DNA from: a bacterium
GTDB taxonomy: Bacteria > Krumholzibacteriota > Krumholzibacteriia > WVZY01
Direction of reading: 5' to 3'
DNA length: 12,534 bases
Assembly: GCA_027296025.1 (NCBI GenBank)
Contig: JAPUJU010000346.1
Span: forward strand, 1 to 12,534
Shown here: one piece after another, positions 5,661 through 12,534 of the stretch
Layout of the letters: every line of letters begins with the position of its first letter
Position numbering within the stretch: position 1 is the stretch's first letter
Notes under the pieces: generated by a model
Database searches by the model: none
What the model was told of the DNA's origin: nothing
The model's input: the letters and a program-made list of their open reading frames with translations, nothing else
Translations under genes and position numbers: made by a program

Positions 5661-7127
5661 CTAGCGGATGTAGCCTAGACTTCGAAGCCGCTCGATGAGC
5701 TCGGGATCATCGATCTCTTCCTCCATTCCCGAAACCATCCAACCCACCGGCGGCACCGGATCGATCGGCGTATCGCCGTGATGCACTTCGAGTAATGCCT
5801 CGAGTTTCGCGAGCATCACACTCTTCATCGGATGATCGCCTCCGCCCGAAAGGAGATCGTCTTTCTCGCCTGGCGCCTCGCCGATGTGATACAACCTGCG
5901 ACTGCCGTCGGATCCCCAGATGAGTTTGTACTCGCCGTTCTGCACTGCACGTAACCGTCGCATGTACGGTGCAAAGCGTTCGAGGTTGTCGATCAGTTCC
6001 TCCCGGTCGAACACAGACAGTACCTGCCTCGGATAATAATACTCGGCCATGACATCGGCGTTTACGGTCGCCGCCCCGTTCGAGAAGAGGTCGCGCCCTT
6101 CCGGAGGTTCGTCGTAGTCGACTCCGCACTGACGAAGAATCGTTGGAAAAAGATCGAGCAACTGAGCCGTATCGGTCCGGACCTCTCCGGCGTTGCGGCC
6201 GTGCGGAAGTACAACGATCAGTGGAATGTGCAGCAGAGTGTTGTAGATGCTGAAGACATGGGCAAAGTGACCGTGGTCCCCGATATTTTCACCGTGATCG
6301 GAAGTGATAATGACCAGCGTTTCTTCGAGCCGCCCGTCCTCTTTGAGTATGTTCAGCAGCCGGATAATATGATCATCGAGAAAATTGACCTCGCCGTCAT
6401 AAAGTTGACTCAACACTGAGAAATCTTCTTCGGTCACCGACCCGTCCATATAGTGATCCGTCATGCGAAGCTTCGCCGCTCTTGTAAGTCGTTCCTCCGG
6501 AATCGTGCCGTCAAGGATTCGGGAACGATACGGTTCCGGCGGCGTGTACGGCGCGTGTGCTGAGATGTAATTCAGAAAGGCAAAAAAAGGCTGCTCCCGG
6601 TCGGACGTCTCCAGGAACCGTTTGAAAGCGATATTGTTCAAATGTCCCGTCTCGTTTTTGATCGTCGCCTTGAATTCCCGGCGGAACGCCTCGACAAACG
6701 TTTCGAAGCCACGCGTCAACCCGCTCTTGATGCTGACTACTCCGTTCAGCGACGCGCCGAAGGTCTCGTAGCCAGCGTCTGAGAGGATCTCCGCAAGTGT
6801 GGTCGGGCTGGCGCCGAGGCTCAGCGTTTCCTGCGTTGCCCGGTGACGCGCCGGGTATGTGCCGGTAAAGAGAGAGGCGTGCGCAGCCAGCGTCCAGCTT
6901 GAGTTCGAATAAAAATTTTCAAACCGAATGCCATTCTGCGCGACAAGGTCCATCCCCGGAGTGGTCGGACGCGCATTGCCGTAACAGGAAAATCGATCCG
7001 CGCGAACGGTGTCGAGAACGATCAGGAGAACATTCGTGCCATTGTTCGCCGGGCCACGCGAGCCCGTGCAACCGGGCACCCCCGCCATGGCGGCGATCAG
7101 TACGAGACCAAGAGAGTTAAGTGTCAT
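5661..7127 (-). CDS. Sulfatase-fold (alkaline phosphatase superfamily) lipoprotein with Thr at the nucleophile position
   Basis: A member of the sulfatase/phosphoglycerol transferase family, 488 residues from the ATG at 7127; a GTG at 7139 is an alternative start. The N-terminus is a lipoprotein signal (MTLNSLGLVLIAAMAGVPGC, Cys20), so it should be anchored at the envelope. Metal-site motifs are present: NVLLIVLDTVRADR (Asp39), HAPYTPP, and IITSDHGENIGDHG (Asp277, His278). The site that in sulfatases reads C/S-x-P-x-R reads TLAAHASLFTG: Thr79 replaces the Cys or Ser that is converted to formylglycine, Ala81 replaces Pro and His83 replaces Arg. Formylglycine chemistry is therefore unlikely. 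A Thr nucleophile is known in lipoteichoic acid synthase-type phosphotransferases of the same fold, so a phosphotransferase or phosphodiesterase role is as likely as sulfate ester hydrolysis. The gene stands alone, divergent from the FAD oxidase gene, with a putative promoter very close to its start. Substrate unknown. Confidence 0.88.
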   Translation of the reverse strand: MTLNSLGLVLIAAMAGVPGCTGSRGPANNGTNVLLIVLDTVRADRFSCYGNARPTTPGMDLVAQNGIRFENFYSNSSWTLAAHASLFTGTYPARHRATQETLSLGASPTTLAEILSDAGYETFGASLNGVVSIKSGLTRGFETFVEAFRREFKATIKNETGHLNNIAFKRFLETSDREQPFFAFLNYISAHAPYTPPEPYRSRILDGTIPEERLTRAAKLRMTDHYMDGSVTEEDFSVLSQLYDGEVNFLDDHIIRLLNILKEDGRLEETLVIITSDHGENIGDHGHFAHVFSIYNTLLHIPLIVVLPHGRNAGEVRTDTAQLLDLFPTILRQCGVDYDEPPEGRDLFSNGAATVNADVMAEYYYPRQVLSVFDREELIDNLERFAPYMRRLRAVQNGEYKLIWGSDGSRRLYHIGEAPGEKDDLLSGGGDHPMKSVMLAKLEALLEVHHGDTPIDPVPPVGWMVSGMEEEIDDPELIERLRSLGYIR

Positions 7128-7141
7128 AACAATACACACTT

Positions 7142-7170
7142 ACGTTAGCTTGAATCGGCATGAAAGTCAA
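7142..7170 (-). promoter_or_regulatory. Putative sigma70-type promoter for the sulfatase-fold gene
   Basis: On the minus strand TTGACT (7170-7165) is followed after exactly 17 bases by TAACGT (7147-7142). The -35 matches five of six consensus bases; the -10 matches only three. Transcription would start near 7135, leaving about eight bases before the ATG at 7127, a nearly leaderless mRNA. This fits the lack of a Shine-Dalgarno there. Predicted by eye only. Confidence 0.35.
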
Positions 7171-7225
7171 CCCACGATCTATCCGGTGGCCGGCGGCACG
7201 CAGCTGCGATCGCCTCGCAAACGCA

Positions 7226-7255
7226 GTGACTCACGCGGCTGAATAGTGGTATTTT
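7226..7255 (+). promoter_or_regulatory. Weak putative promoter for the FAD oxidase/peptidase pair
   Basis: GTGACT (7226-7231) and TATTTT (7250-7255) are separated by 18 bases, each matching four of six sigma70 consensus positions. It lies in the divergent spacer upstream of the oxidase gene, where a promoter must exist, but the match is modest and the organism's sigma factors may prefer other sequences. Confidence 0.22.
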
Positions 7256-7327
7256 CCCCGGGAGTGGCGACACTTGCATGAGCAGGAATCCACCGACGCG
7301 CTGTCCGAGCGCGATTTCGAATTTTCC

Positions 7328-8476
7328 ATGAGTCAATCTTTTGACATTGCTATCGTCGGCCTCGGCGCGATTGGGAGCGCGGCCGCTTACCAGCTGGCTC
7401 GTCGCCACAAGTCGGTGGTTGCATTCGATAGCTATTCGCCGCCCCACTCCATGGGTTCGACGCACGGCGAGTCGCGCGTGATTCGTGAAGCGTACTTCGA
7501 GCATCCGTTGTACGTTCCGCTTGTGCAACGCGCTTACCAGAGCTGGCACGAGCTCGAGGCGCAATCGAGTGAAAATCTCCTCGTTCAGACGGGCGGCATT
7601 CTTCTGGGGCCGCCGGACGGGACCTTGATCTCCGGCACGCGCTTGAGCGCAGACCGACACGGATTAAATTACGAAATGCTCCAGGCCCGGGAAGTACATA
7701 AACGGTACCCTGTGCTCAACCCGGGGCCGGATACAGTCGGACTTTTCGAACGACGCGCCGGGGTGTTACTGCCGGAGAAGTGTGTCGAAGCGCACCTTCG
7801 CCTGGCTGCTGAGGCAGGCGCCGAGTTTCACTTCGATGAACCAGTGGAATCCTGGTCGGTGGATGGCGACGGTGTGGAAGTCAAAAGTGCGAACGGTACC
7901 TGCCGCGCGGAGCTACTCATTCTCTCACCGGGAGCGTGGCTGGGCGGCCTGCTGCCCGACCTCACGCTGCCGCTTACGATCGAGAGGCAGGTGCTCCACT
8001 GGGTCCAGCCCGAGAAGGAACCCGAGCGCTTTGACGCTGACAACTTAGTCTTTTTTGCATGGGAGTACCGCGAGGGCGCGTTGTTCTATGTGATCCCGGA
8101 TCTGGGGACCGGGGTGAAAATCGCCCTGCACCACCAGGGAGAAATTACCGATCTAGACCGTATCGAGCGCGATATCGCGGATGAAGAAGTTAAGGAAATG
8201 GAGACACTGATCGATACGTTCGTTCCCGAAATGCGCGGGACGATGGCACGCGCGCTCGTGTGCATGTACACAAACACGCCGGATGAACATTTTCTTATCG
8301 ACCGACACCCGGCACACGATCAGGTGCTGATTGTCAGCCCGTGCTCCGGGCACGGTTTCAAGTTTGCGTCGGTCGTCGGAGAGATCGTCGCAGATCTGGC
8401 GATTGACGGAGAATCGAAGTTTGACCTGTCACCGTTTGCAATCGGTCGCTTGATCGACTCGAAGGAGGGCGAATGA
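7328..8476 (+). CDS. FAD-dependent amine oxidase, monomeric sarcosine oxidase/N-methyltryptophan oxidase family
   Basis: Flavoenzyme that oxidises secondary amines (sarcosine, N-methyl amino acids or similar) to imines, reducing O2 to H2O2; 382 residues, close to the ~390 of monomeric sarcosine oxidase. Residues 6-35 form the FAD-binding Rossmann motif (DIAIVGLGAIGSAAA, ending in acidic VVAFD). GSTHGESRVIREAY carries His46, Arg50 and Arg53, corresponding to active-site residues of the family. Lys264 (GVKIALH) matches the lysine that activates oxygen. Cys312 in VCMYTNTPDEHF matches the covalent flavin attachment Cys315. SPCSGHGFKFASVVGE is the typical C-terminal FAD-contacting loop. The exact substrate cannot be read from sequence. 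I chose the ATG at 7328 because the family begins just before the dinucleotide fold; a TTG at 7274 with GGAG nine bases upstream would add 18 residues. The stop overlaps the start of the M14 peptidase gene (ATGA), so the two are co-translated. Confidence 0.93.
   Translation: MSQSFDIAIVGLGAIGSAAAYQLARRHKSVVAFDSYSPPHSMGSTHGESRVIREAYFEHPLYVPLVQRAYQSWHELEAQSSENLLVQTGGILLGPPDGTLISGTRLSADRHGLNYEMLQAREVHKRYPVLNPGPDTVGLFERRAGVLLPEKCVEAHLRLAAEAGAEFHFDEPVESWSVDGDGVEVKSANGTCRAELLILSPGAWLGGLLPDLTLPLTIERQVLHWVQPEKEPERFDADNLVFFAWEYREGALFYVIPDLGTGVKIALHHQGEITDLDRIERDIADEEVKEMETLIDTFVPEMRGTMARALVCMYTNTPDEHFLIDRHPAHDQVLIVSPCSGHGFKFASVVGEIVADLAIDGESKFDLSPFAIGRLIDSKEGE
8462..8468 (+). promoter_or_regulatory. 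Strong Shine-Dalgarno (AAGGAGG) for the M14 peptidase, inside the oxidase gene
   Basis: AAGGAGG sits four bases before the peptidase ATG at 8473 and within the last codons of the oxidase gene. It is the strongest ribosome binding site seen in the window. It supports that start and suggests the peptidase can be initiated efficiently as well as through coupling. Confidence 0.6.
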
Positions 8477-10239
8477 AACAACTATGGCTTATTCTGTTGA
8501 TGGTCACGTCGACAGCGGCGGCTGAAACGAAGCTGGCCACATACTACGAGGAGTCCGGCTACACAAAAACGCCCGGATATGTGGAAACGATCGACTACTG
8601 CAAGCGGCTCGCCGGCGGGTCGAGGTGGGTGAACTACACGACGTTCGGCAAAAGCCCTCAGGGACGCGACCTTCCGCTCCTCATTGCGAACAAGAACGAG
8701 AATTTTACTCACAACCGTGTTCGCCGCAAGAGCCAGGCGGTTCTTCTAATCCAGGCGGGAATTCACTCGGGTGAGATTGACGGCAAGGACGCCGGGTTCA
8801 TGTTGCTGCGTGATATCGCCGTCGACGAGAAATTTCCCGAGCTGCTGGACAGGGTGACAATCCTCTTTATTCCGATTTTCAACGTCGACGGGCACGAACG
8901 GTTTGGTCCCTACAATCGGATCAACCAGAACGGTCCGGAGGAGATGGGGTGGCGGGTAACGGCTCAGACGTTGAATCTGAACCGTGACTACCTGAAGGTC
9001 GATTCACCCGAAATGAGAGCGTGGATCGAGCTTTTCAACAAGTGGGAGCCCGACTTCTTCGTCGACTGCCACGTAACGAATGGAGCGGATTACCAGTACG
9101 AGCTGACGTACCTCGTCGAGACGCTGGGCAACCAGGCGCCGGCTCTCACCGAGTGGACACGACAGAGATATCTCGCCTCGATGAAGGTGTCCATGATGGA
9201 GTCCGGTTACGAGATCTTTCCGTACGTTTACCTGCTCGAGTGGTCGAACCCGCGATCCGGCATGAAGTCCTGGGTGTCGACACCACGGTTCTCGACAGGC
9301 TATACCGCGTTGCGCAATCGACCCGGACTTTTGATCGAAACCCATATGCTCAAAGACTACAAGTCACGCGTGAGTGCAACGTACGAAATGCTGAAACAGA
9401 CCGTCGAGTTGCTCGGACGTGAAAGAGACAGTCTCAGAAAAGCGATCAAAGCATCGGAGGACTTTACAAAGAGCCACACCTTCCGGGCGGAGCCGTTTGC
9501 GGTGTCATACGACTATGATCGCGACGGAAGGGAAATCGAGTTCAAAGGATTCGCTTACGAAAAGGTGGAAAGCCAATTAAGCGGTGGGACCTGGTTCCAG
9601 TTTTCGGACGTCCCGGAAACGTTTCCCGTGACGTATTACGACAAGAATGTTGCTACCGCCGCCGTCGATCTGCCGGCGGCGTACCTGATCCCGCCGGAGT
9701 GGACTGCCGTGATCGAACGTATCGAGCTACATGGGGTAGAGACGAGCCGCCTCAAGAGTTCGCAGACGGTACCCGTTTCGTCGTATCGCTTCAAGAATCT
9801 GTCGTGGCGGGGAGACCCTTACGAGGGCCGGCACCCCGTCACGTACGAGGTCGAGGCGATCACGGAGAGCCGCGAGTTTCCCGCCGGCACGGTCGTCATC
9901 AAGATGGATCAAAAGAACGCGCGAGTTGCAGCACACATCCTCGAACCGGAAGCGCCCGATTCGTACGTTCAGTGGGGTTTTTTTGACGGGATTTTCGAAC
10001 AAAAAGAGTATGCTAGTTCGTACGTGATGGAAACGATGGCACGTGAGATGATCGCAAGGAATCCTGCGCTGAAGAAAGAGCTCGACAGCAAGAAAGCAGA
10101 TGATCCGGACTTTGCCCGGAATCCCGGAGCCATCTTGAACTGGTTTTATTCGAAAACACCATACTGGGACAACCGGATCAATGTGTATCCGGTCGGCAAG
10201 GTGATGAATTTCGGCACGCTGGGCACGTTGAAAATATAG
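8473..10239 (+). CDS. Secreted M14-family zinc carboxypeptidase
   Basis: Zinc metallopeptidase of family M14 (carboxypeptidase A fold), 588 residues. A signal peptide ends near residue 17 (MKQLWLILLMVTSTAAA then ETK), so it acts in the periplasm or outside. The catalytic domain covers about residues 25-320. His98 and Glu101 in GIHSGEIDGKDA are the HxxE zinc ligands and His200 in DCHVTNG is the third. NLNRDYLK (Asn170, Arg171) matches the substrate-carboxylate site, and Glu289 in LLIETHML is the catalytic base. FNVDGHERF is also typical. About 240 further residues follow (340-588), beta-rich and without a motif I recognise; related long M14 proteins carry such an extension. Specificity is unknown. 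The start is set by the AAGGAGG site and the ATGA overlap with the oxidase gene. Co-expression suggests that freed amino acids, perhaps N-methylated or otherwise modified ones, feed the oxidase, which is inference only. Confidence 0.93.
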   Translation: MKQLWLILLMVTSTAAAETKLATYYEESGYTKTPGYVETIDYCKRLAGGSRWVNYTTFGKSPQGRDLPLLIANKNENFTHNRVRRKSQAVLLIQAGIHSGEIDGKDAGFMLLRDIAVDEKFPELLDRVTILFIPIFNVDGHERFGPYNRINQNGPEEMGWRVTAQTLNLNRDYLKVDSPEMRAWIELFNKWEPDFFVDCHVTNGADYQYELTYLVETLGNQAPALTEWTRQRYLASMKVSMMESGYEIFPYVYLLEWSNPRSGMKSWVSTPRFSTGYTALRNRPGLLIETHMLKDYKSRVSATYEMLKQTVELLGRERDSLRKAIKASEDFTKSHTFRAEPFAVSYDYDRDGREIEFKGFAYEKVESQLSGGTWFQFSDVPETFPVTYYDKNVATAAVDLPAAYLIPPEWTAVIERIELHGVETSRLKSSQTVPVSSYRFKNLSWRGDPYEGRHPVTYEVEAITESREFPAGTVVIKMDQKNARVAAHILEPEAPDSYVQWGFFDGIFEQKEYASSYVMETMAREMIARNPALKKELDSKKADDPDFARNPGAILNWFYSKTPYWDNRINVYPVGKVMNFGTLGTLKI

Positions 10240-10285
10240 TTCTTCGAGCACCGAGCGACACACCGGAGGACAGATTGGGGAAACC

Positions 10286-10849
10286 ATGAACCGTTTGTGG
10301 ACCGTTCCGATTGCATTGCTTTTGACGGCTACCATTACAGAACCCGCCTTCGCATTTGTTGATATAGCGCCGCGAACACGGCAGCTGCTGGTGTTTCTGC
10401 ATGTGTTCGGCGCCGTTCTCTTCCTTGGGAATGTCATCGTTACCGCGATGTGGATGACCATCGCCAAGCGAACTCGAGATGCGAACACAATCGACTTTGC
10501 GTGCAAGGCCGTGATTCGTGCCGACTGGATGTTCACGTTGCCCGGCGTGATTCTGATTCTTATCCCCGGGCTCCTGATACTCGAACCATTCGGCGGTCTG
10601 GGCGGAGCGAGCTGGGTCGACATGTCGCTCGCGCTGTTTCTCGTATCCGGCATCATCTGGGGGGCCGTCCTCGTTCCGCTCCAGAAGCGCATGGTCGAGT
10701 TGACCCGGGAAGCACGCGAACTCCACATTGCGTTGTCCGACCGGTTCTATGTTATCCATCGCCGCTGGACGATGTGGGGCGGGATTGCCACTCTGTTGCC
10801 CCTTATCGCGCTCTACCTCATGGTCGTCAAGCCCCGGCTGTGGGGATGA
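10286..10849 (+). CDS. DUF2269-like integral membrane protein
   Basis: A 187-residue membrane protein resembling the DUF2269 family, judged by LVFLHVFGAVLFLGNVIVTAMW, IRADWMFTLPGVILIL and the DRFYVIHRRWTMWGG region near the C-terminus. The N-terminus (residues 5-23, ending PAFA) looks like a cleavable signal peptide or first helix. Further helices lie at about 33-57, 83-101, 113-132 and 163-181. His39 and His158 are in or next to membrane segments and could be heme or metal ligands, but no biochemical role is established here. GGGGA lies five bases before the ATG at 10286, with a GGAGG further upstream. It follows the M14 gene by 46 bases on the same strand without an evident terminator, so read-through is possible. 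Function unknown. Confidence 0.82.
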   Translation: MNRLWTVPIALLLTATITEPAFAFVDIAPRTRQLLVFLHVFGAVLFLGNVIVTAMWMTIAKRTRDANTIDFACKAVIRADWMFTLPGVILILIPGLLILEPFGGLGGASWVDMSLALFLVSGIIWGAVLVPLQKRMVELTREARELHIALSDRFYVIHRRWTMWGGIATLLPLIALYLMVVKPRLWG

Positions 10850-10898
10850 TTCGCCGACCTCGAAAATTCCACCGCGAGCGATAAGGCTGTCCCTTCTA

Positions 10899-10927
10899 TT
10901 GAATGTCCACGGATCGTGTATTATTCT
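10899..10927 (+). promoter_or_regulatory. Putative sigma70-type promoter for the HExxH protein gene
   Basis: TTGAAT (10899-10904), a 17-base spacer and TATTCT (10922-10927); each hexamer matches four of six consensus bases. Transcription would start near 10934, upstream of the AAAGG and the ATG at 10955. A GTG at 10916 would then lie before the transcript start, which favours the ATG. Predicted by eye. Confidence 0.28.
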
Positions 10928-10954
10928 CTTGGCAAGCGAAAGGTTTACAATTGG

Positions 10955-11983
10955 ATGCGACGCGTCCACTCCCTGATATTCTTCTTCACACTCGAAATCG
11001 CCCTTACTATCGTTGGGTTCGGCGCGGTCGGCGCACAGGATGCGCTTCCGCGCGATGATGCGATTCGCATCGCCGAAGCCCGCGAAATCGTAGGCCGATT
11101 CGGTGACAACATCTGGGCGGGGTGGAGCCGTGCGCCGTTTGCAATCCTGCTCGTCACCGAGGAGAGGGAATACCTCGTCTACCATGGCCAACCGACTGAT
11201 GATTTTACATCCGCCGGATATGACTCGCTCGTCGAAAGCGACGTGTATACGAGAGACCGGGTGTTCGAGACGGACCTTCAGGCGACATTTCCCGCGGTCG
11301 GCGGCGTCCCGACGATCGTGATGGGACGTCCGAAGACCACCGAAGCGAGTCACTCGAGCCGGTGGGTACTCACCCTGCTGCATGAACACTTCCACCAGTG
11401 GCAGCTTTCGCAACCTGACTACTACGAGTCGGTGGGAGGGCTCGATCTTGCGCGCGGCGACTCGACGGGTATGTGGATGCTGAACTACAGTTTTCCGTAC
11501 GACTCCACCGCCGTCGGCCAGGCGTTCTCGGGGTTGTGCACGTCTCTCGCAGGTGCCATAGAGGCGGTCGACGACGCGACGTGGGAAGAAAAGTTCCAGG
11601 AGTATCGCGAGGCACGCAGGAAGTTCCGAAGCGCGGTGGACGCGGATGACTACAGGTACTTTTCGTTTCAGGTTTGGCAGGAAGGCATCTCACGTTATAC
11701 GGAGTACCGGCTCGCGCTGATGCTTGCGTCGACCTGGATACCAACGCCCGAGTTCGAGGCCCTTTCGGATTTCGTGCCGTTCGAGGAGGTTGCTGCGCGG
11801 ATAAAGAAACATATCGTCTCGGCACTAACAACGATGGAACTGGACGATCTACGGCGTACGGCATTCTATCACGTGGGCGCCGGTGAGGGACTGCTGTTGG
11901 ATCGTTACTATCCCTGGTGGAAACAGCACTACATGGAGAAGCGGTTCTTCGTGGAGCGGTACTTCGATTTGCGGCCGTACTGA
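10955..11983 (+). CDS. Secreted HExxH protein, probable zinc peptidase of unknown family
   Basis: A 342-residue protein with a signal peptide (hydrophobic residues 7-25, cleavage after about Ala27 in GAVGAQD), hence periplasmic or exported. At 143-147 it has HEHFH, an HExxH zinc-binding motif inside a hydrophobic helix-like stretch (WVLTLLHEHFHQWQ). About 95 residues later, WQEGISRYTEY offers Glu243 as a possible third ligand of gluzincin type. These support a zinc metallopeptidase or related hydrolase, but I do not recognise the family and the substrate is unknown. The middle (205-232) is charged and probably helical. The ATG at 10955, with AAAGG upstream, is preferred to a GTG at 10916 because it gives a normal signal peptide. 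The gene ends four bases from the convergent ispG stop. It is 105 bases from the DUF2269-like gene and may have its own promoter. Confidence 0.82.
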   Translation: MRRVHSLIFFFTLEIALTIVGFGAVGAQDALPRDDAIRIAEAREIVGRFGDNIWAGWSRAPFAILLVTEEREYLVYHGQPTDDFTSAGYDSLVESDVYTRDRVFETDLQATFPAVGGVPTIVMGRPKTTEASHSSRWVLTLLHEHFHQWQLSQPDYYESVGGLDLARGDSTGMWMLNYSFPYDSTAVGQAFSGLCTSLAGAIEAVDDATWEEKFQEYREARRKFRSAVDADDYRYFSFQVWQEGISRYTEYRLALMLASTWIPTPEFEALSDFVPFEEVAARIKKHIVSALTTMELDDLRRTAFYHVGAGEGLLLDRYYPWWKQHYMEKRFFVERYFDLRPY

Positions 11984-11987
11984 TCAC

Positions 11988-12534
11988 TCACGTGGTTTCG
12001 CCCAGGCGCGCACGGATTACCTTTTCCAGTTCGTCCACGAGAGATTCTTCGGGCACTTTGCGAATGATTTTCCCATCGACGAAAATCTGACCGTGTCCCT
12101 TGCCCCCCATAATGCCGAAGTCCGCTTCGCGGGCTTCGCCGGGGCCGTTCACCGCGCAACCCATCACGGCGATCTTGATTGACCGTTTGAGGTCGGAGGT
12201 TCGGCGTTCGACTTCCTCCGCAATGCGAAAGAGATCGAGATGGTTTCGCGCGCACGACGGGCACGAGATGACGCGCGGCACGTTAGTGGCCAGGTCGAGC
12301 GAGGCAAGGATTTTCCGTCCGACCTTGACTTCCTCTTCGACATCCGCCGTCAGAGAGACGCGGATCGTGTCGCCGAGTCCCTCGGCGAGAAGAATTCCCA
12401 GGCCCACCGATGAGTAGACGGTGCCACTGGCGAGCGTACCGGATTCGGTAATCCCCAGGTGGAGCGGGTAGTCGACCTTTTGTGCCAGCAGGCGATACGA
12501 ATTCGTGGCGAGTGGACTCGACGACGCCTTCACC
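11988..12534 (-). CDS. ispG: 4-hydroxy-3-methylbut-2-enyl diphosphate synthase IspG, C-terminal part (partial at window edge)
   Basis: Iron-sulfur enzyme of the MEP isoprenoid pathway that converts methylerythritol cyclodiphosphate to HMBPP, using flavodoxin or ferredoxin electrons. Only the C-terminal ~182 codons lie in the window; the frame is open at the right edge, where VKAS matches an internal conserved position, so the start is outside. Numbered from that Val, the fragment shows PLHLGITESG, GLGILLAEGLGDTIRVSLT, SCPSC (Cys91, Cys94), VMGCAVNGPGEA (Cys126, Glu133) and GGKGHGQIFVDG. The three Cys and the Glu are the known ligands of the [4Fe-4S] cluster, and all are present, so the enzyme should be active. 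Its stop is four bases from that of the HExxH protein gene on the other strand. Confidence 0.97.
   Translation of the reverse strand, partial: VKASSSPLATNSYRLLAQKVDYPLHLGITESGTLASGTVYSSVGLGILLAEGLGDTIRVSLTADVEEEVKVGRKILASLDLATNVPRVISCPSCARNHLDLFRIAEEVERRTSDLKRSIKIAVMGCAVNGPGEAREADFGIMGGKGHGQIFVDGKIIRKVPEESLVDELEKVIRARLGETT

Noticed and set aside
7145..7660. 171-codon minus-strand open frame opposite the start of the FAD oxidase
   Set aside because: The oxidase frame carries the Rossmann motif and active-site residues over the same bases; the minus-strand product has no domain.
9727..11413. Long minus-strand open frames (333 and 411 codons) opposite the M14, DUF2269-like and HExxH genes
   Set aside because: The plus-strand proteins have clear motifs, signal peptides or helices. 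The minus-strand translations have low-complexity charged composition and no recognisable domain.
1..12534. tRNA, rRNA, CRISPR, insertion sequences, attachment sites
   Set aside because: No direct-repeat array, transposase, terminal inverted repeats or tRNA-like cloverleaf was noticed on reading both strands. The spacers are mostly too short to hold them.

Overview
The window looks like a chromosomal stretch of a Gram-negative-type bacterium. GC is moderately high (roughly 55-60% by eye) and gene packing is very tight, with ATGA/GTGA start-stop overlaps and tail-to-tail genes separated by 14 bases, 4 bases or nothing. Two conserved housekeeping genes are present: dinB (DNA polymerase IV) and the 3' part of ispG (MEP isoprenoid pathway). 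The rest are predicted secreted, lipid-anchored or membrane proteins. The mix of a Thr-type sulfatase-fold lipoprotein, an M14 peptidase, a DUF6265-like lipoprotein, a DUF2269-like membrane protein and a remnant of a Pkn-type Ser/Thr kinase suggests an uncultured soil, sediment or marine lineage of the Acidobacteriota/Gemmatimonadota/Latescibacterota kind. That placement is inference, and no gene here fixes the phylum.

Layout. Bases 1-2934 (+): a possible three-gene operon of an unrecognised four-repeat protein (5' end outside the window), a secreted glycine-rich protein with strict 15-residue repeats, and a small three-helix membrane protein. The first pair overlap by ATGA and the second are 30 bases apart. 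Bases 2931-4154 (-): dinB, whose stop codon interlocks with that of the membrane protein. Bases 4155-4408: the longest gene-free stretch. It holds an inverted repeat just upstream of dinB and, on the minus strand, a decayed N-terminal fragment of a Ser/Thr protein kinase.

Bases 4409-5646 (+): a metallo-beta-lactamase-fold protein that appears to have lost all three ligands of metal site 1 while keeping site 2, overlapping by GTGA a DUF6265-like lipoprotein. Bases 5661-7127 (-): a sulfatase/phosphotransferase-fold lipoprotein with Thr at the nucleophile position. Bases 7128-7327 are a divergent promoter region. Bases 7328-10239 (+): an FAD amine oxidase of the monomeric sarcosine oxidase family, coupled by ATGA to a secreted M14 zinc carboxypeptidase. 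Bases 10286-10849 (+): a DUF2269-like membrane protein. Bases 10955-11983 (+): a secreted HExxH protein, probably a zinc peptidase. Bases 11988-12534 (-): the C-terminal part of ispG, cut by the window edge.

No tRNA, rRNA, CRISPR array, insertion sequence or clear rho-independent terminator was seen. The most interesting items are the site-1-less metallo-beta-lactamase-fold protein, the two repeat proteins encoded back to back, and the kinase remnant. There is no evidence for one integrated novel system across the whole window. The best candidate for an undescribed module is the repeat-protein trio at the left edge.
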